Part shown: positions 1-9,744 of the stretch, one piece after another | How the letters are laid out: each line of letters opens with the position of its first letter | Position numbering within the stretch: position 1 is the first letter of the stretch | NCBI GenBank assembly: GCA_905221615.1 | Contig: CAJNDT010006188.1 | Span: 144,501 to 208,500, forward strand | DNA: 64,000 nt | Source: Symbiodinium sp. CCMP2592 | Lineage: Eukaryota > Sar > Dinophyceae > Suessiales > Symbiodiniaceae | Direction of reading: 5' to 3' | Translations under genes and position numbers: made by a program | Notes under the pieces: generated by a model | What the model saw: only the letters and a program-made list of their open reading frames with translations | Databases searched by the model: none | Told to the model about the DNA's origin: nothing

Positions 1-640
1 CGTGCATGCAGGAGAGCCCCAAGCGCCCAAGCGGTCACCGCTCCAATGTTTGAAGGAGGAATGAGGTTTCGTGAGCATAACCAGACTTCCCATACCGCAG
101 AGGTTTCCTGCTCTGTGACGTGATGCAAGAAACGCCTCAACGCCGCAAGAAGCATAAAGCGTTGCTCCTGGCAGCATGTGCGTCTGCCGAAACCAGGCAA
201 CTGACCAGTGGCCAACCCTGAATCCATTCGAGAAGTTGCACACTCCCCATCCCCATCTGCCGAATTCGCATGTGGCATGGTGGCAGACCCCAAAGCTTCG
301 AAGAGGGAAGCCCGTCGCCCATTCAGGTAATGGGATGCACTGGCAGTCAAAGTTTCAAAAGCGAGTCACTGAAAGACCAGCCCCATATCTTGAGGATAGT
401 TTCAAGCTTAAACCTCAATGCAACTACACGGGCCTGCAAAACTGTTGGTACAGTTTGCACTGGGGAACCTGCACTCGATCCCGGAGCGAAAAACCTGCTG
501 GACCCTTGCCCCCTGCCAGCCGTTTCCATGCTGAGCAGGTGGAGGAGGATTTGAAGCACTTCGGGTTGATGGATTCCAACAGCCGCTCATTTTCAATTGT
601 TGCAGCTTGCGTGCGTACCATTGTTTGCCAGTCTTGTGGC
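1..640. other. No gene assigned upstream of the EF-hand exons
   Basis: Long open frames on both strands here show no domain I recognise and no convincing exon borders. Earlier exons of the EF-hand gene that becomes readable at about 641 may lie here, but I could not place any. Confidence 0.4.
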
Positions 641-1668
641 AGAGGCTTGAAGCAGCTGTGGAAGAAGCTTGACAGAGCTCGGACCTCAGTGCAAGGTGAG
701 ATCCGAGGCGAAGTCACATTCACAGCCTCTTGCCTTGATGTTGTCAGAACGGAAACAACATCGTCAGCTTGGCGGAAATCGACAGCCTTGTTGTGGACAT
801 GGTCAAGGCCCGGATGATGGGAAGGCCAGAGGATTAGTGATTTCCTAGTTACTCTTGAGGCCAGCCTGTGGCCAGAGTGGGTCAACAACAAGGATGCCAT
901 TCGCAGGGCTTACGAGAAGACCGCCAAGAAGCCGGTTTGCAATTATTAGCATGAGTTGTCAGCAACGAGACTGGCGGCGATGCATGTTTAAGTCTTTGAG
1001 GCTGGATGGCGATGGAGAAGGGGATGATGTGGAGAAGGACCTGCCGCAGACCGTAAACGACAGCATTGCAATGCTAAGTCTTGGCAGCCAGCAATCCACA
1101 GGCGCTAGCTTGGACAAGTCGCTTCTGAGCGCAGGAGGAATTCCACTCGTTGCTCCTGAACCTGTTCTGGTCCTAGGGCCGCAAAGAGGGAAGCCCGGCC
1201 CGGACGCACTGCTTGCGCGCTCGTTTCTGTGGGCTGCAGGTTTGGTCACTTGCATCGAATATTTGACGAAATCGATACGACCTTTGCAAGCATTAGGCTG
1301 AAATGTCTTTGTGATAGAATGCCGGCAGACTTTGCATGCGAAACTTGGGTTCTTGCCACCATAGCCGAGGAGCCATGATGGCAGGCTAACTCTGGAAGAG
1401 TTCACCGCAGGAATGGCTCAGCAAGATGCCCAGAGATATTCAGAGCTTCCACGAGGAGGGATGTCTGGAGCCGCAATCTGTGGCAAGGCTCGACCTTCAC
1501 CTGTCTCCAGAAGAGGCAAGAAAGGAGTTCAGGACCCGTCTGCCTCTGGGTCTTCCTTCACTGGTGGAGCAGGGCTTCTTTCCCGTCTCCTGTGTCAGTA
1601 CAATCGACATGGACCACGGTGGGATGATCCTCTTCACCGAGTTCTGTGCGTATATTCGGAGGCAGACA
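641..1668 (+). CDS. EF-hand calcium-binding protein, module 1 (several small exons)
   Basis: Scattered short exons read as one four-EF-hand module. EF1 is split: GLKQLWKKLD at about 643-672, then NGNNIVSLAEIDSL at 751-792 just after a TTGTCAG acceptor. A linker reading LWPEWVNNKDAIRRAYEKTA lies at 870-929. EF2 is SLRLDGDGEGDDVEKDL at about 991-1041. The tail of EF3 is DGRLTLEEFTAGM at 1378-1416. EF4 is IDMDHGGMILFTEFCAYI at about 1603-1656, with loop ligands D1, D3, G6, I8 and E12. Such modules bind Ca2+ and are common in flagellar and signalling proteins. The same order is repeated just downstream, so this is one gene with duplicated modules or two tandem genes. The front of EF3 and most exon borders are not resolved. 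The EF-hand call is strong, the exact gene model weak. Confidence 0.72.
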
Positions 1669-1966
1669 AAGTTCTGAAATGAGGCCTTTACCAAGAGTGA
1701 CTGAAGTGCCTTCCCGGTTCGAGGCGAGTCCACCCAGACCACAATCCAGCCTTTGATGCAGATATTGTCTGCCTGGCGAGTTGTGCTCCGATGTTGTGTA
1801 TGGTATTTGTTGATTTAACATTCCCAGGTGTCCAAGGACAAGTCCAATGAGACTTTGCGGAAGAAGCACGGTGACAAGGTGCCAAGTCGCAAAATGTCGC
1901 AAAGCTCTGTGGAGACCAGAGAGAACCAACCCCGTGCAGGCGACCCATGGACACTTCGTCAACAAG

Positions 1967-3642
1967 AAGAGTCTGGCCGACTTTGACAAACTCGAGAAGG
2001 AATTGAAGGCTGTGACCCTGATGCTGTTTCCATGCGAATTTGTTGCGACACGGCATTGCGCTTCGATGCGCCAGGATGTCTTGAAAGCCAACGACCAAGT
2101 GCAATTGAAAAAGAATCTGGGCCACATCTTGCCGCTGAAATTGTTTCACCGGAGAGGATGGCGAATCGTCTCAGCTGAGGATGTGGAAACGACTAGACTT
2201 CAATGGCAACAACATTGTGTCTCTGGCAGAGGTGCGAATGCTGATGTTTCATGTTGTTTGGCTTCCAAGGTAAGCCTGTTCGGCTGAGGTTGGCAAGATG
2301 GTTAACGAGCAGTACCCAGTGCTCAACCATCAGCCTGCACTGATGCGGGCTTTCAAGGCCACGCTTGAAAGAGGAGCCGTCCGTGGTGCTGAAAAACTGG
2401 GGGAGACTACACTTTGCCCTAGAAGGAAACGGGGATGAATGGGTGCAGAAGGCCGAGTTCAAGATGCTTTTGGGCCCCTTGCCCCAAGCCGAGGTGGTAG
2501 TGTGGGAGACGACACCCAAAAATCAGCTTCCTCAGGCAACCTGTTCTATTTCAACAAGCTTTACTGGCTGTTCGACCAGGTTCGTTCCGGGAAGCCCACA
2601 GCCGGTCGTTCAGCTGTCAGTTCTCGACAGGTAGACGAGGACCACGACCGCCGAATGACTCTCAAGGAGCCGATGGGTGCTTGTTACTAGCTGCTTTTCG
2701 GCGTATCTTGGAGTTGGCATTTTTTTCAAGTTGTAGGTATTTGCGAGGTTTCCTGCAATTTTTTGGTATAAATATCGGACTGGGTATTTACGATGTTTCA
2801 TGTCCTTGATCTATCGTCTCGCAGTCGGTACTTGCGCTTTTCGTTGTGTTTGCGCTTTCGCTTTCCAGGGTGGGGTGGCTGGGAGGAGGGCGGGGGCTTG
2901 TACTAACTATTACCACTGCGGGACACTCCTTCAATGGAGGTCGACTGATTGCTCAAACCAGGCATTGCAATGGCCTCAGCTAGAATCAGTCAACATTCTC
3001 GCGCCCTCAAGACGAACACGAAAATACAAAATTAGCAGCACATAGCATGAGGACTACCAGCGTCGCAAGCACCACCAACAGAACCACCACCAAGACAACG
3101 AGACGCAGTGATAAAGAAGAGGAAACATGATGATGATGATGATCGATGATGTATGATGAGTCCCGAACACCCCAGGCTTGCCCATGTTTTGTAGATGCGT
3201 TGCCTGCCCGACATGCCTCGCGGGAACCACCCGCGCGCCTTGTAGTAGGATTACCAGAGTGGCAGCGATAGTGGTTGTCGTGGTGAGACTGGCAGTAGTG
3301 GTAGCAGTGCACGAAATACAGGAGGGTACATGTTTACCTCCATCTTCTCCCTACTTCGCTCGAGTCTTGTGCCCCCTATCTCCTGACTCCCACAGTGTTT
3401 GCACGATTCGCTTTACGTGCTTCCGATTTCGCTTCCTGGCTTTCCCAACCTCACGAATCCAGTGGGCAGGAGTTCCAGTGGTGCATGTCCGTCTGCGGTA
3501 TCAAGATGTCTCAGGCCAAGTCCGAGGCAGGTTTGCAATTCTGTACGGTCTGCTTCCACATGTGAGTTCTCCCTGTCGTTTCGAGGCAGAGTTCAAAAAG
3601 GTAGATGTAAATGGCGGTGGAATTATTCTTTTCGACGAGCAT
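1967..3642 (+). CDS. EF-hand calcium-binding protein, module 2 (several small exons)
   Basis: Second copy of the module. A linker KSLADFDKLEKELK at about 1970-2008 leads to EF1 MWKRLDFNGNNIVSLAEV at 2181-2234; the exon ends at a canonical AAG|GTAAGC near 2270. The next exon reads VGKMVNEQYPVLNHQPALM from about 2288. EF2 is GNGDEWVQKAEFKMLLG at 2430-2480. EF3 is joined across a 51-nt GT-AG intron (2580-2630): NLFYFNKLYWLFDQ, then VDEDHDRRMTLKE (2631-2669). EF4 is EFKKVDVNGGGIILFDE at about 3591-3641, followed by a possible GA donor. Spacing and residue pattern match module 1 position by position, which is the main evidence that both are real. The EF3 exon reads Pro where Phe is usual after the last loop Glu. 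The function beyond Ca2+ binding is not known. Confidence 0.75.
3126..3160. repeat. (ATG)n microsatellite
   Basis: Short interrupted ATG/ATGATG tract inside the intron region between EF3 and EF4 of module 2. Confidence 0.8.
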
Positions 3643-3659
3643 CCTGGCTGCCAGCTTGT

Positions 3660-5880
3660 TAGATGACCATGCTTGTGCAGCCTTAGCAAAGCCCATGACA
3701 AAGCTGAACCGTACCATTACCAGAACACAGCAGGTGACAAGATTCTTAACAAGATGATAGGGCGGAGAAATCATGTCTTCTCGTCGGTGTTCCTTTTCTC
3801 TTGACGTACCAGTGTGCCGGACACTTGTGTAGGTGCCTCCAAGGTTTTGCAGATACTTTGCCGACAAGCACTGTCCGGAAGCCATGCAAGACGCTTGGAA
3901 GCAAGCAGACGTAAGGGATGCAGCAGAAAGCTTTGCTTGCCCAAGTCATTGCCACGTCGGTGCTTGACGCCTGGTCATAGTTTCCCAGCTTGGACCCTCA
4001 CGCTATGAAGATGCGTGAATGCCTGCAGTTCCGCCGTACACCACGCCACCATGTGAGAAACCAAGCGAATCTCTTCGATCGTCGGCTCGCACTTAGGCAG
4101 AAGCCTTTGATGCTCAAGCTACTGATTCTGATGTACTTGTCTGAGCATTGAATAATAGTGAATTGTAGGAGCAGCAGTTGTCGAGCCAGTGCTCGGGATA
4201 CACGGCATGCTTCACCTCGCTTTGCCAAAGCTGGTAGCGCGGAGAGTGGTTCGACAGCATGACAGCTAGGAGGTAAGGCCCAGGCAGGTTCAGCCCTGTG
4301 AGGAGTTCGTGGACGGCCTTTGAAGTTGCTTTGGGAATTTGGCTAACTGGAATGGCCTCTGGAGCTGCTATCTTGCCTTTGCTATTGTTGTTTCTGACCA
4401 CCGTCGCTGGAAGTGCATGGGTGGCTTGACTCGTCACACTTTGCGGTGCTGGAAAGTTTTCTGGCTTAAAGTCTTTCAACAGCGTGTCACCCTGAACCGA
4501 AAACGCTGCTGGCTTCGAGCCGCAGGGTGGGTAGTCGCACTCAGAGAGGGTTGTGAGCTGTGAGACAGTTTTCTGACATGACTGTGAACTCTGCCTTCGG
4601 GCTCCCATTAGAGTAACGCCACCTGCCAACTCCACTACGGCCAATGACACCATCGACTCGGGCAGAGTTTTCGGGAAAAGACCGGGAGTAGTCTGCAGCA
4701 GGCAAGATGCCTTCGGTCTGGCTGTCGCAATCTTCGCTTCGCCGTGGTGGCTCCAAAGCTCCTGCTATGCTTTCATGTAGAGATGGCATTCTCGGTCCAT
4801 TGAAGCTCAAGCACAGCCCTACCCTGCTAGGGCTACGAATCTACAGTGTACCCGTGACATCACAGGACTGGAGAGACCGAAGCAGACATGCGCTCTGCAG
4901 CAGCTCAGGCTATTCTAGTTCCTAGTTTGTCATGGACCACTCGAGGATATCTGGCATCTGAACATGATTTCGTGCTTGCGGGATGCCGCCTCCCGAGGCC
5001 ATGCCCTCTCTGCCATACTAAGGCAATATAAGGCAATGCAAGAGCTACACGATGCGCAAAGATCGTGGCACCTTGTTGCTTCGCCTGCGCAGTTGCCAGC
5101 AGCCCGGTGCAAGCTCTGTTGGTGACCCGGCGAAGCCTCCACCGGGTGCCGCCGCTTCGATGAGAGTGGTTTTTGGGGAAGCGACGGTGCGAAATACTCT
5201 GCGCAGGCTCCCGGACTGCCGTGGACAATCTATCATCCCCACATCCAGGCCCAAAACCTGGAAATTCCGGGCCACTTCCGCATCCACAGTTCGCTCCAAG
5301 GAGCCGGAGCACACAAAAAAAATCGTGGGCGAGACCAAAGGACTCGCCAGGAGCGCTGCCTTGGAGCGGAGTAACGTTTCGCTGACGGGCTTCAGTCTGG
5401 TTTCCAGGTACATTCCAAAGAACTACCGTCACCAGCAATTCATTGAATCTGTGAGGTCTGGCGAGTGCTCTCCCCTGTGGCAATGCTTTAATGCCTGCTG
5501 CGTCTGACAGAAATGTCAGGTACTTTGGGCCAGACTGGCCCTACAATATGCTGAGCTCGGTCTTTTGGAAGGCGCATCGGGAATCATCGCTGTGTACATA
5601 TTGTCATCCTCTCTAGGGAAAGAAAGCTGGAAATAATGAGACCTGACACTGGAAGGCGAGAAGGTACAATGCCACGTACAATCCGATTCCTGCGGACATG
5701 TCCGTCCTTCCAGGTGCGTAACCTGGCATGTAGCTGCGTGGAGCCGATTAGTTCCGGTCGTGATTTGAAATGATGACGAGGCATTCATTTCTACGCAAGA
5801 CTAAACGTCTGGTGTGTGGAGTGGTGGGAGCAGGCCCATGCGCGGCAAAACATGTCCGGTTTCCGGGATCGGCAGTGGCT
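3660..5880. other. Unassigned stretch
   Basis: I see no recognisable domain or tandem repeat. Open frames occur on both strands but none shows conserved motifs or consistent splice borders. Probably intron or intergenic DNA, possibly with undetected micro-exons. Confidence 0.4.
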
Positions 5881-5885
5881 GAGTG

Positions 5886-6075
5886 CAGTCGGAGCCAGGA
5901 TAAGCAGCGGTTTCGCTGGTTCAGAGCCAACTACGGCTTCATGCGAGCTAAACAGCATGCCGAGGACGTGCTGGCTAGCGTTGAGCGTTGGGATGCTGTG
6001 GACAGATTTGGAAGACGAATGTTTCTTGCCGTGCAGGATTTCCGAAGGAGTTTAATCGAAGCAGGTCGTGCACTG
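5886..6075 (+). CDS. Candidate exon of unknown function
   Basis: A plus-strand frame reads FRWFRANYGFMRAKQHAEDV and continues with a charged, helix-prone sequence (VERWDAVDRFGRRMF). Composition resembles coding exons elsewhere in the window, but no family is recognised and the borders are uncertain. Could be a chance open frame. Confidence 0.28.
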
Positions 6076-6099
6076 CCTAGTTTCTCAAGTCCTTCGCGT

Positions 6100-7080
6100 T
6101 GAGGTGGATCCGAGAAAGGGCTTCACGATCCGATGGTTGCCGCAAACGGTGAGGTGTCGATAACCGTCGCACAGATCGAGAGATTCGCATCCAGCTACTA
6201 GCTCGCACTGCCCTCAGACGGTGACCAAGCGTAGAGAGTTGAACGGTTACCAGCTTACATCAGGTTGTCAAGTTGTGCATGACGCTGTCTGCAGGCACCG
6301 AGGCCAAGAAACTCCTGAAGAAGAAGTTCTCTAACAAAGATGCCCGCCGCCTGGGCAATTCAGGCACAGGGTCCAGTTGGGCACGAGAGCATGCGATGCA
6401 AATGCAAGCCTTCACGACCTTGGAAGGCAGCAGGCAAGGTTCTGAGCGCAGGGCACGTCGTGACTACCAGAAGAGAGGCCTGGAGGGCAGGGCCTTTCCG
6501 AAAGACGATGTTCCCCCGTGTGGCTGCCCGGGCCGGGCCCCGGCCTTTGAAGGCCTGCTGCCCTGAGCACTGCAGCCGACCCCAACAACGGAATGCGCGC
6601 GCGCGCGCCGCTTCCATGAGCGAGCATTGCTGTGCGTTGGCTGCAAAAAGCTGCTACGTTTTGGCCGCAGGCCCTGCCAGCACTCGGCCTCTCGTGTGGA
6701 GTTGGTGCATGGTAGAAGACTCGAAGCTGTCCAACTCACAGCAAAGAGCTGCCACCAGCATCCACATGACATGCTTTATGAGTCCATTGACTGCACATGC
6801 GCTTTTAGCACTAGATGGAGATCAACAGCCCTTGCGGTCGAATGAATCGCTTGCGGTCTAGATATTGGCCAACACACCACCATACCACCAGAGCTCCAAG
6901 CGTCGCCTGCCTGATGACATGTGAGCCGCCTGCAAGAGGCTCTCGGTCTGCAATGCACTGAGAGTGATGTGCAGACGGGTTACTGGAGAAGCTTTTCCGA
7001 GGAGTCTGATGGTAGGACGCCCAGCAGAGTGCAGACGTTGGACTCATAGGAACTCTGTTCACTGATGTTCACTGTTCACC
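6100..7080. other. Unassigned stretch
   Basis: Open frames on both strands overlap here without recognisable motifs; a short alternating GC run lies near 6598-6608. No gene assigned. Confidence 0.35.
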
Positions 7081-7855
7081 GAGGCAAGAGCCATTAAGTT
7101 GCGGGACATCACCAACGAATTGAACGACTGCGTGCCTCGTCTCAGAGTCTCGTGGGCATCAATCGACTCAGTCGAGACTTGAGCTGTTTGCTGATCCGTG
7201 CCTTTGTGGCTGTTGGCCCGGCGGCCCCTCAGGTCTACACTAGCGGGAAGTATCCATTGCTGCTTGACACCACGGGCCAAGCGTGTCAGTTCCTGAAGTA
7301 CCGTGGGCCGAAGCCTTGTCTTTTTTCGCTGCGTTTCACGGATGTTTATGCTGAAGTTTCTCGCATGGCGGGATCCAAGTCGCTACTTATCGATCCTCAA
7401 GAAGGGCGACTTCGAGAAGGACACCCTTCGAAAGGCCTTGGTGCAGGCCGCCGGCGCAGAGAGCCGAGAGCGTTTTAGGTTGAAGTCCGTGACGAGAGCC
7501 AGGCGCTTCACAATGGGGCCTGGCTTGTCTTGGACTTCGACAAGCTCGAGTGTGACCTGCAGTCCTACTTCGACAAGGAGGGTACTTTGCCAGGGCTTAG
7601 ACTCTTAGACCTGCTCCACTGCTTCCGGAGCTTCCCGCGCTTTGCTTGTGCTCTGCTTGTGCTGTTTGTGAGAATGAGGACGCTTTTCCAGAGATGGTCT
7701 TGTCGCCGCATGAGCTCTTCCTCGAGGTTTTGGCACTGGAATGCAGGCTTCAGGTGGCTCCGGCTCGACTCCTACACCTGCAGGAAAACTTCACGCCGCT
7801 TCTGCGCCCCACCGATGAGTTTGCTGCGAAGGTACAGCCTCCGAAACTAGCGTAA
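7081..7855 (+). CDS. AAA-like domain exons, possibly IQANK1/dynein-related
   Basis: Candidate exons: ARAIKLRDITNELNDCVPRL at about 7085-7144; SGKYPLLLDTTGQACQFLKY at about 7243-7302; DFEKDTLRKALVQAAG near 7408-7455; and AWLVLDFDKLECDLQSYFDK at about 7519-7578. A last frame reads MVLSPHELFLEVLALE near 7693-7740. From memory, the segment with P-L-x-x-D-x-x-G-Q-A and the later W-L-V-L-D-F resemble the dynein-type AAA region seen in IQ/ankyrin proteins such as IQANK1, where a hydrophobic strand ends in Asp-x-x-Gly-Gln. Ankyrin exons follow downstream on the same strand, which fits, although in the proteins I know ankyrins come before the AAA part, so this may be the end of one tandem gene and those the start of the next. 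No Walker A loop is visible. Family assignment is tentative. Confidence 0.4.
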
Positions 7856-8290
7856 AATGAATGCGATGAGACAGTATTAATAGCCGTTGAAAAATCTCCG
7901 TCGATCAGGTAACCTACGAGCATCAGGCTGCATTAGCGGAAGGTGCATTTCAGGCCCTGCCTGTCGCTCCCAATAATTTAACATTGGTAAATTCCGCTGC
8001 TGTCTGCTCCTTCCTGGCAGGATAGGACAAAGTGCCATGCTCCTGAAAGAGTTGCAGATGTGAGCAAGAAGTGAGGTCCCCAGGTATTCCAAGACTGTCA
8101 GAGCATCGTGATTTGCCACGGGGCTCAGATTCGATCCCAAAGATTCGTTTCGCCTTGTGCTGGCGACAAAGCAGGAGGAGTCAGTCGAGCTAGGAGGAAA
8201 ACGTCGATTCCGCCTTTGAGATGTCCGCTGCAGGAGCCTCCTGCTTCCCTCAAAGACAAGATGACGCTTCTAAAGGCGACCCTTGTCTGC

Positions 8291-8312
8291 CTCTCTCTCT
8301 CTCTCTCCCCGT
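8291..8312. repeat. (CT)n microsatellite
   Basis: Run of CT dinucleotides seen directly. Confidence 0.9.
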
Positions 8313-8639
8313 GTCCCGTCTCTCTGTGACTCTCTGTCCCCGAAGGTAGACGTATCAGAAAACGAGGTGAAGGCCCGACCCTGAAGCGAAGCCTCTAGAG
8401 GCGCAAGCTGGGCATCTCCAGTGCAGGAGAATGCTGGGCGCTGGGCCGGCCGGGAGCAGCCCAAGAAAGAGAAGTCCAAAGAGCAGGTCCCGTCCTCCGC
8501 TGGATCTAGCGTGAGCGTGCGTGCCCGTGCATGCCTGTGCGTTGTGCTCCAGCACTGAGCTTGGGTGCATCTGTGGAAAGATATCGGCATCGTGCAGACG
8601 TGGTGGGCACTGAAGCTTCGCGTGCAGGTCAAGATGGAC

Positions 8640-8800
8640 GAAGAACTGCTGGAATTCGCCTTCGATGGTGAGCTGCAGGTCGGTTTTGCAACCTCAGTGA
8701 CCATCGAATGAGGCATTAACAGATTCCAGGAAGTTCAGACGCTGCTCGACAAGTCTGCAGACCCGATGGCGAAGGAGCCTTCCGTAGATCGGGCTCCCAG
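8640..8800 (+). CDS. Candidate exons leading into the ankyrin gene
   Basis: Plus-strand frame MDEELLEFAFDG (8633-8668) ends at a GATG|GTGAGC donor. After a TTCCAG acceptor, EVQTLLDKSADPMAKE follows at about 8727-8774. The second piece has the shape of the back half of an ankyrin repeat (helix ending L-L-D-x-x-A-D-P). It sits on the same strand as the clear ankyrin exons about 600 bp further on and is probably part of that gene. Confidence 0.42.
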
Positions 8801-8909
8801 TCCGCTGGATACGATATGATTCTATGATGGAACTTCTGGCATCCGGCGGGATGGGCTTGCATGTGCTCCCACCCCCCACCCTGCATGAATATGCATGATC
8901 GAGAGACCC

Positions 8910-8935
8910 AGGCGCACACACACACACACACACAC
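8910..8935. repeat. (CA)n microsatellite
   Basis: About twelve CA units read directly. Confidence 0.9.
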
Positions 8936-9329
8936 ATGAATGATCCGCCGGATGCGTTGCGAGGACGGTCGTGGAAACACTGCACTCTCTGAGGCCGCTG
9001 TGCAAGGCCACCGGGGGGCGGGCATTTGAGAAGTGTGGGGACTTCAGGGAAACTCTGGAAGCTGTGGAAATTGCACATCCTCTTCCGACCAGTTCGCAAT
9101 GACACCTTCGGGCTTTCAATGACGAAGTGGCAGAAGTGTTGATCTGGCTGTCGAGAATTTGTAGCGCGAGATTGCACCCACCAGTCCCCGTGTCCTGACG
9201 GACTTGAAAGTAGCGCCGATGCGGCTGTTCAGGAAGCAGTCCCGATTCCCGGATGCAGGGCCAAGACAAAACGGGCTCTCTGTTGTAGAAGACAATCGGC
9301 CCTCCAAGAATCCGAACTTGGAGTGTGGA

Positions 9330-9740
9330 GGCCACCTCGAAGTGGTGAAATGCCTGTTGGCTTTGGCCTCAGACCTCGGTGAGCTGAAGAGCTTTTCTCC
9401 GCAGTCTGCCGAGGATTGGAAGGCAGGTCGGATGAGACGCCTTGTTTTGTGGTGGATAGGTGCGGGCTGTGGGCTGTTCGAGTGCAGGCACCCATTGGGA
9501 GCGATCCGAATGCGGCAGGCAGAGTTGTGTCAGCGCACGTCAATTTCATTCCCGGCAGTCGGAGGAAACGATGGCCGCACTTCTCTCCATCGGGCCTGCT
9601 TTCAAGGACACCAGGCCGAGCGGGAGCCCGGACCGCGCGCGCGCCCGTTCCTGTTCCCAGGCCGTGGCCCAGGTCTTGCTGGAGCACGGCAGCGACCCTC
9701 GCACGAAGGCAGCGGGCGAAGGGGCGAATGCCCGGCATCT
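9330..9740 (+). CDS. Ankyrin-repeat protein exons (first cluster)
   Basis: Exon A reads GGHLEVVKCLLALASDL, a typical ankyrin second helix and loop, ending at a GT donor near 9379. Exon B (9559-9614) reads GNDGRTSLHRACFQGHQ, the classic D-G-R-T-x-L-H start of an ankyrin repeat. It is followed by a 46-nt GC-AG intron (9615-9660) and exon C, AVAQVLLEHGSDPRTKA, which completes the repeat in frame. Ankyrin repeats mediate protein binding. The joined repeat across the tiny intron is strong support for both the gene and the GC donor. Upstream AAA-like exons and the second ankyrin cluster at 14.4-14.9 kb may belong to the same or a tandem gene. Start and stop are not located. Confidence 0.7.
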
Positions 9741-9744
9741 TCTG

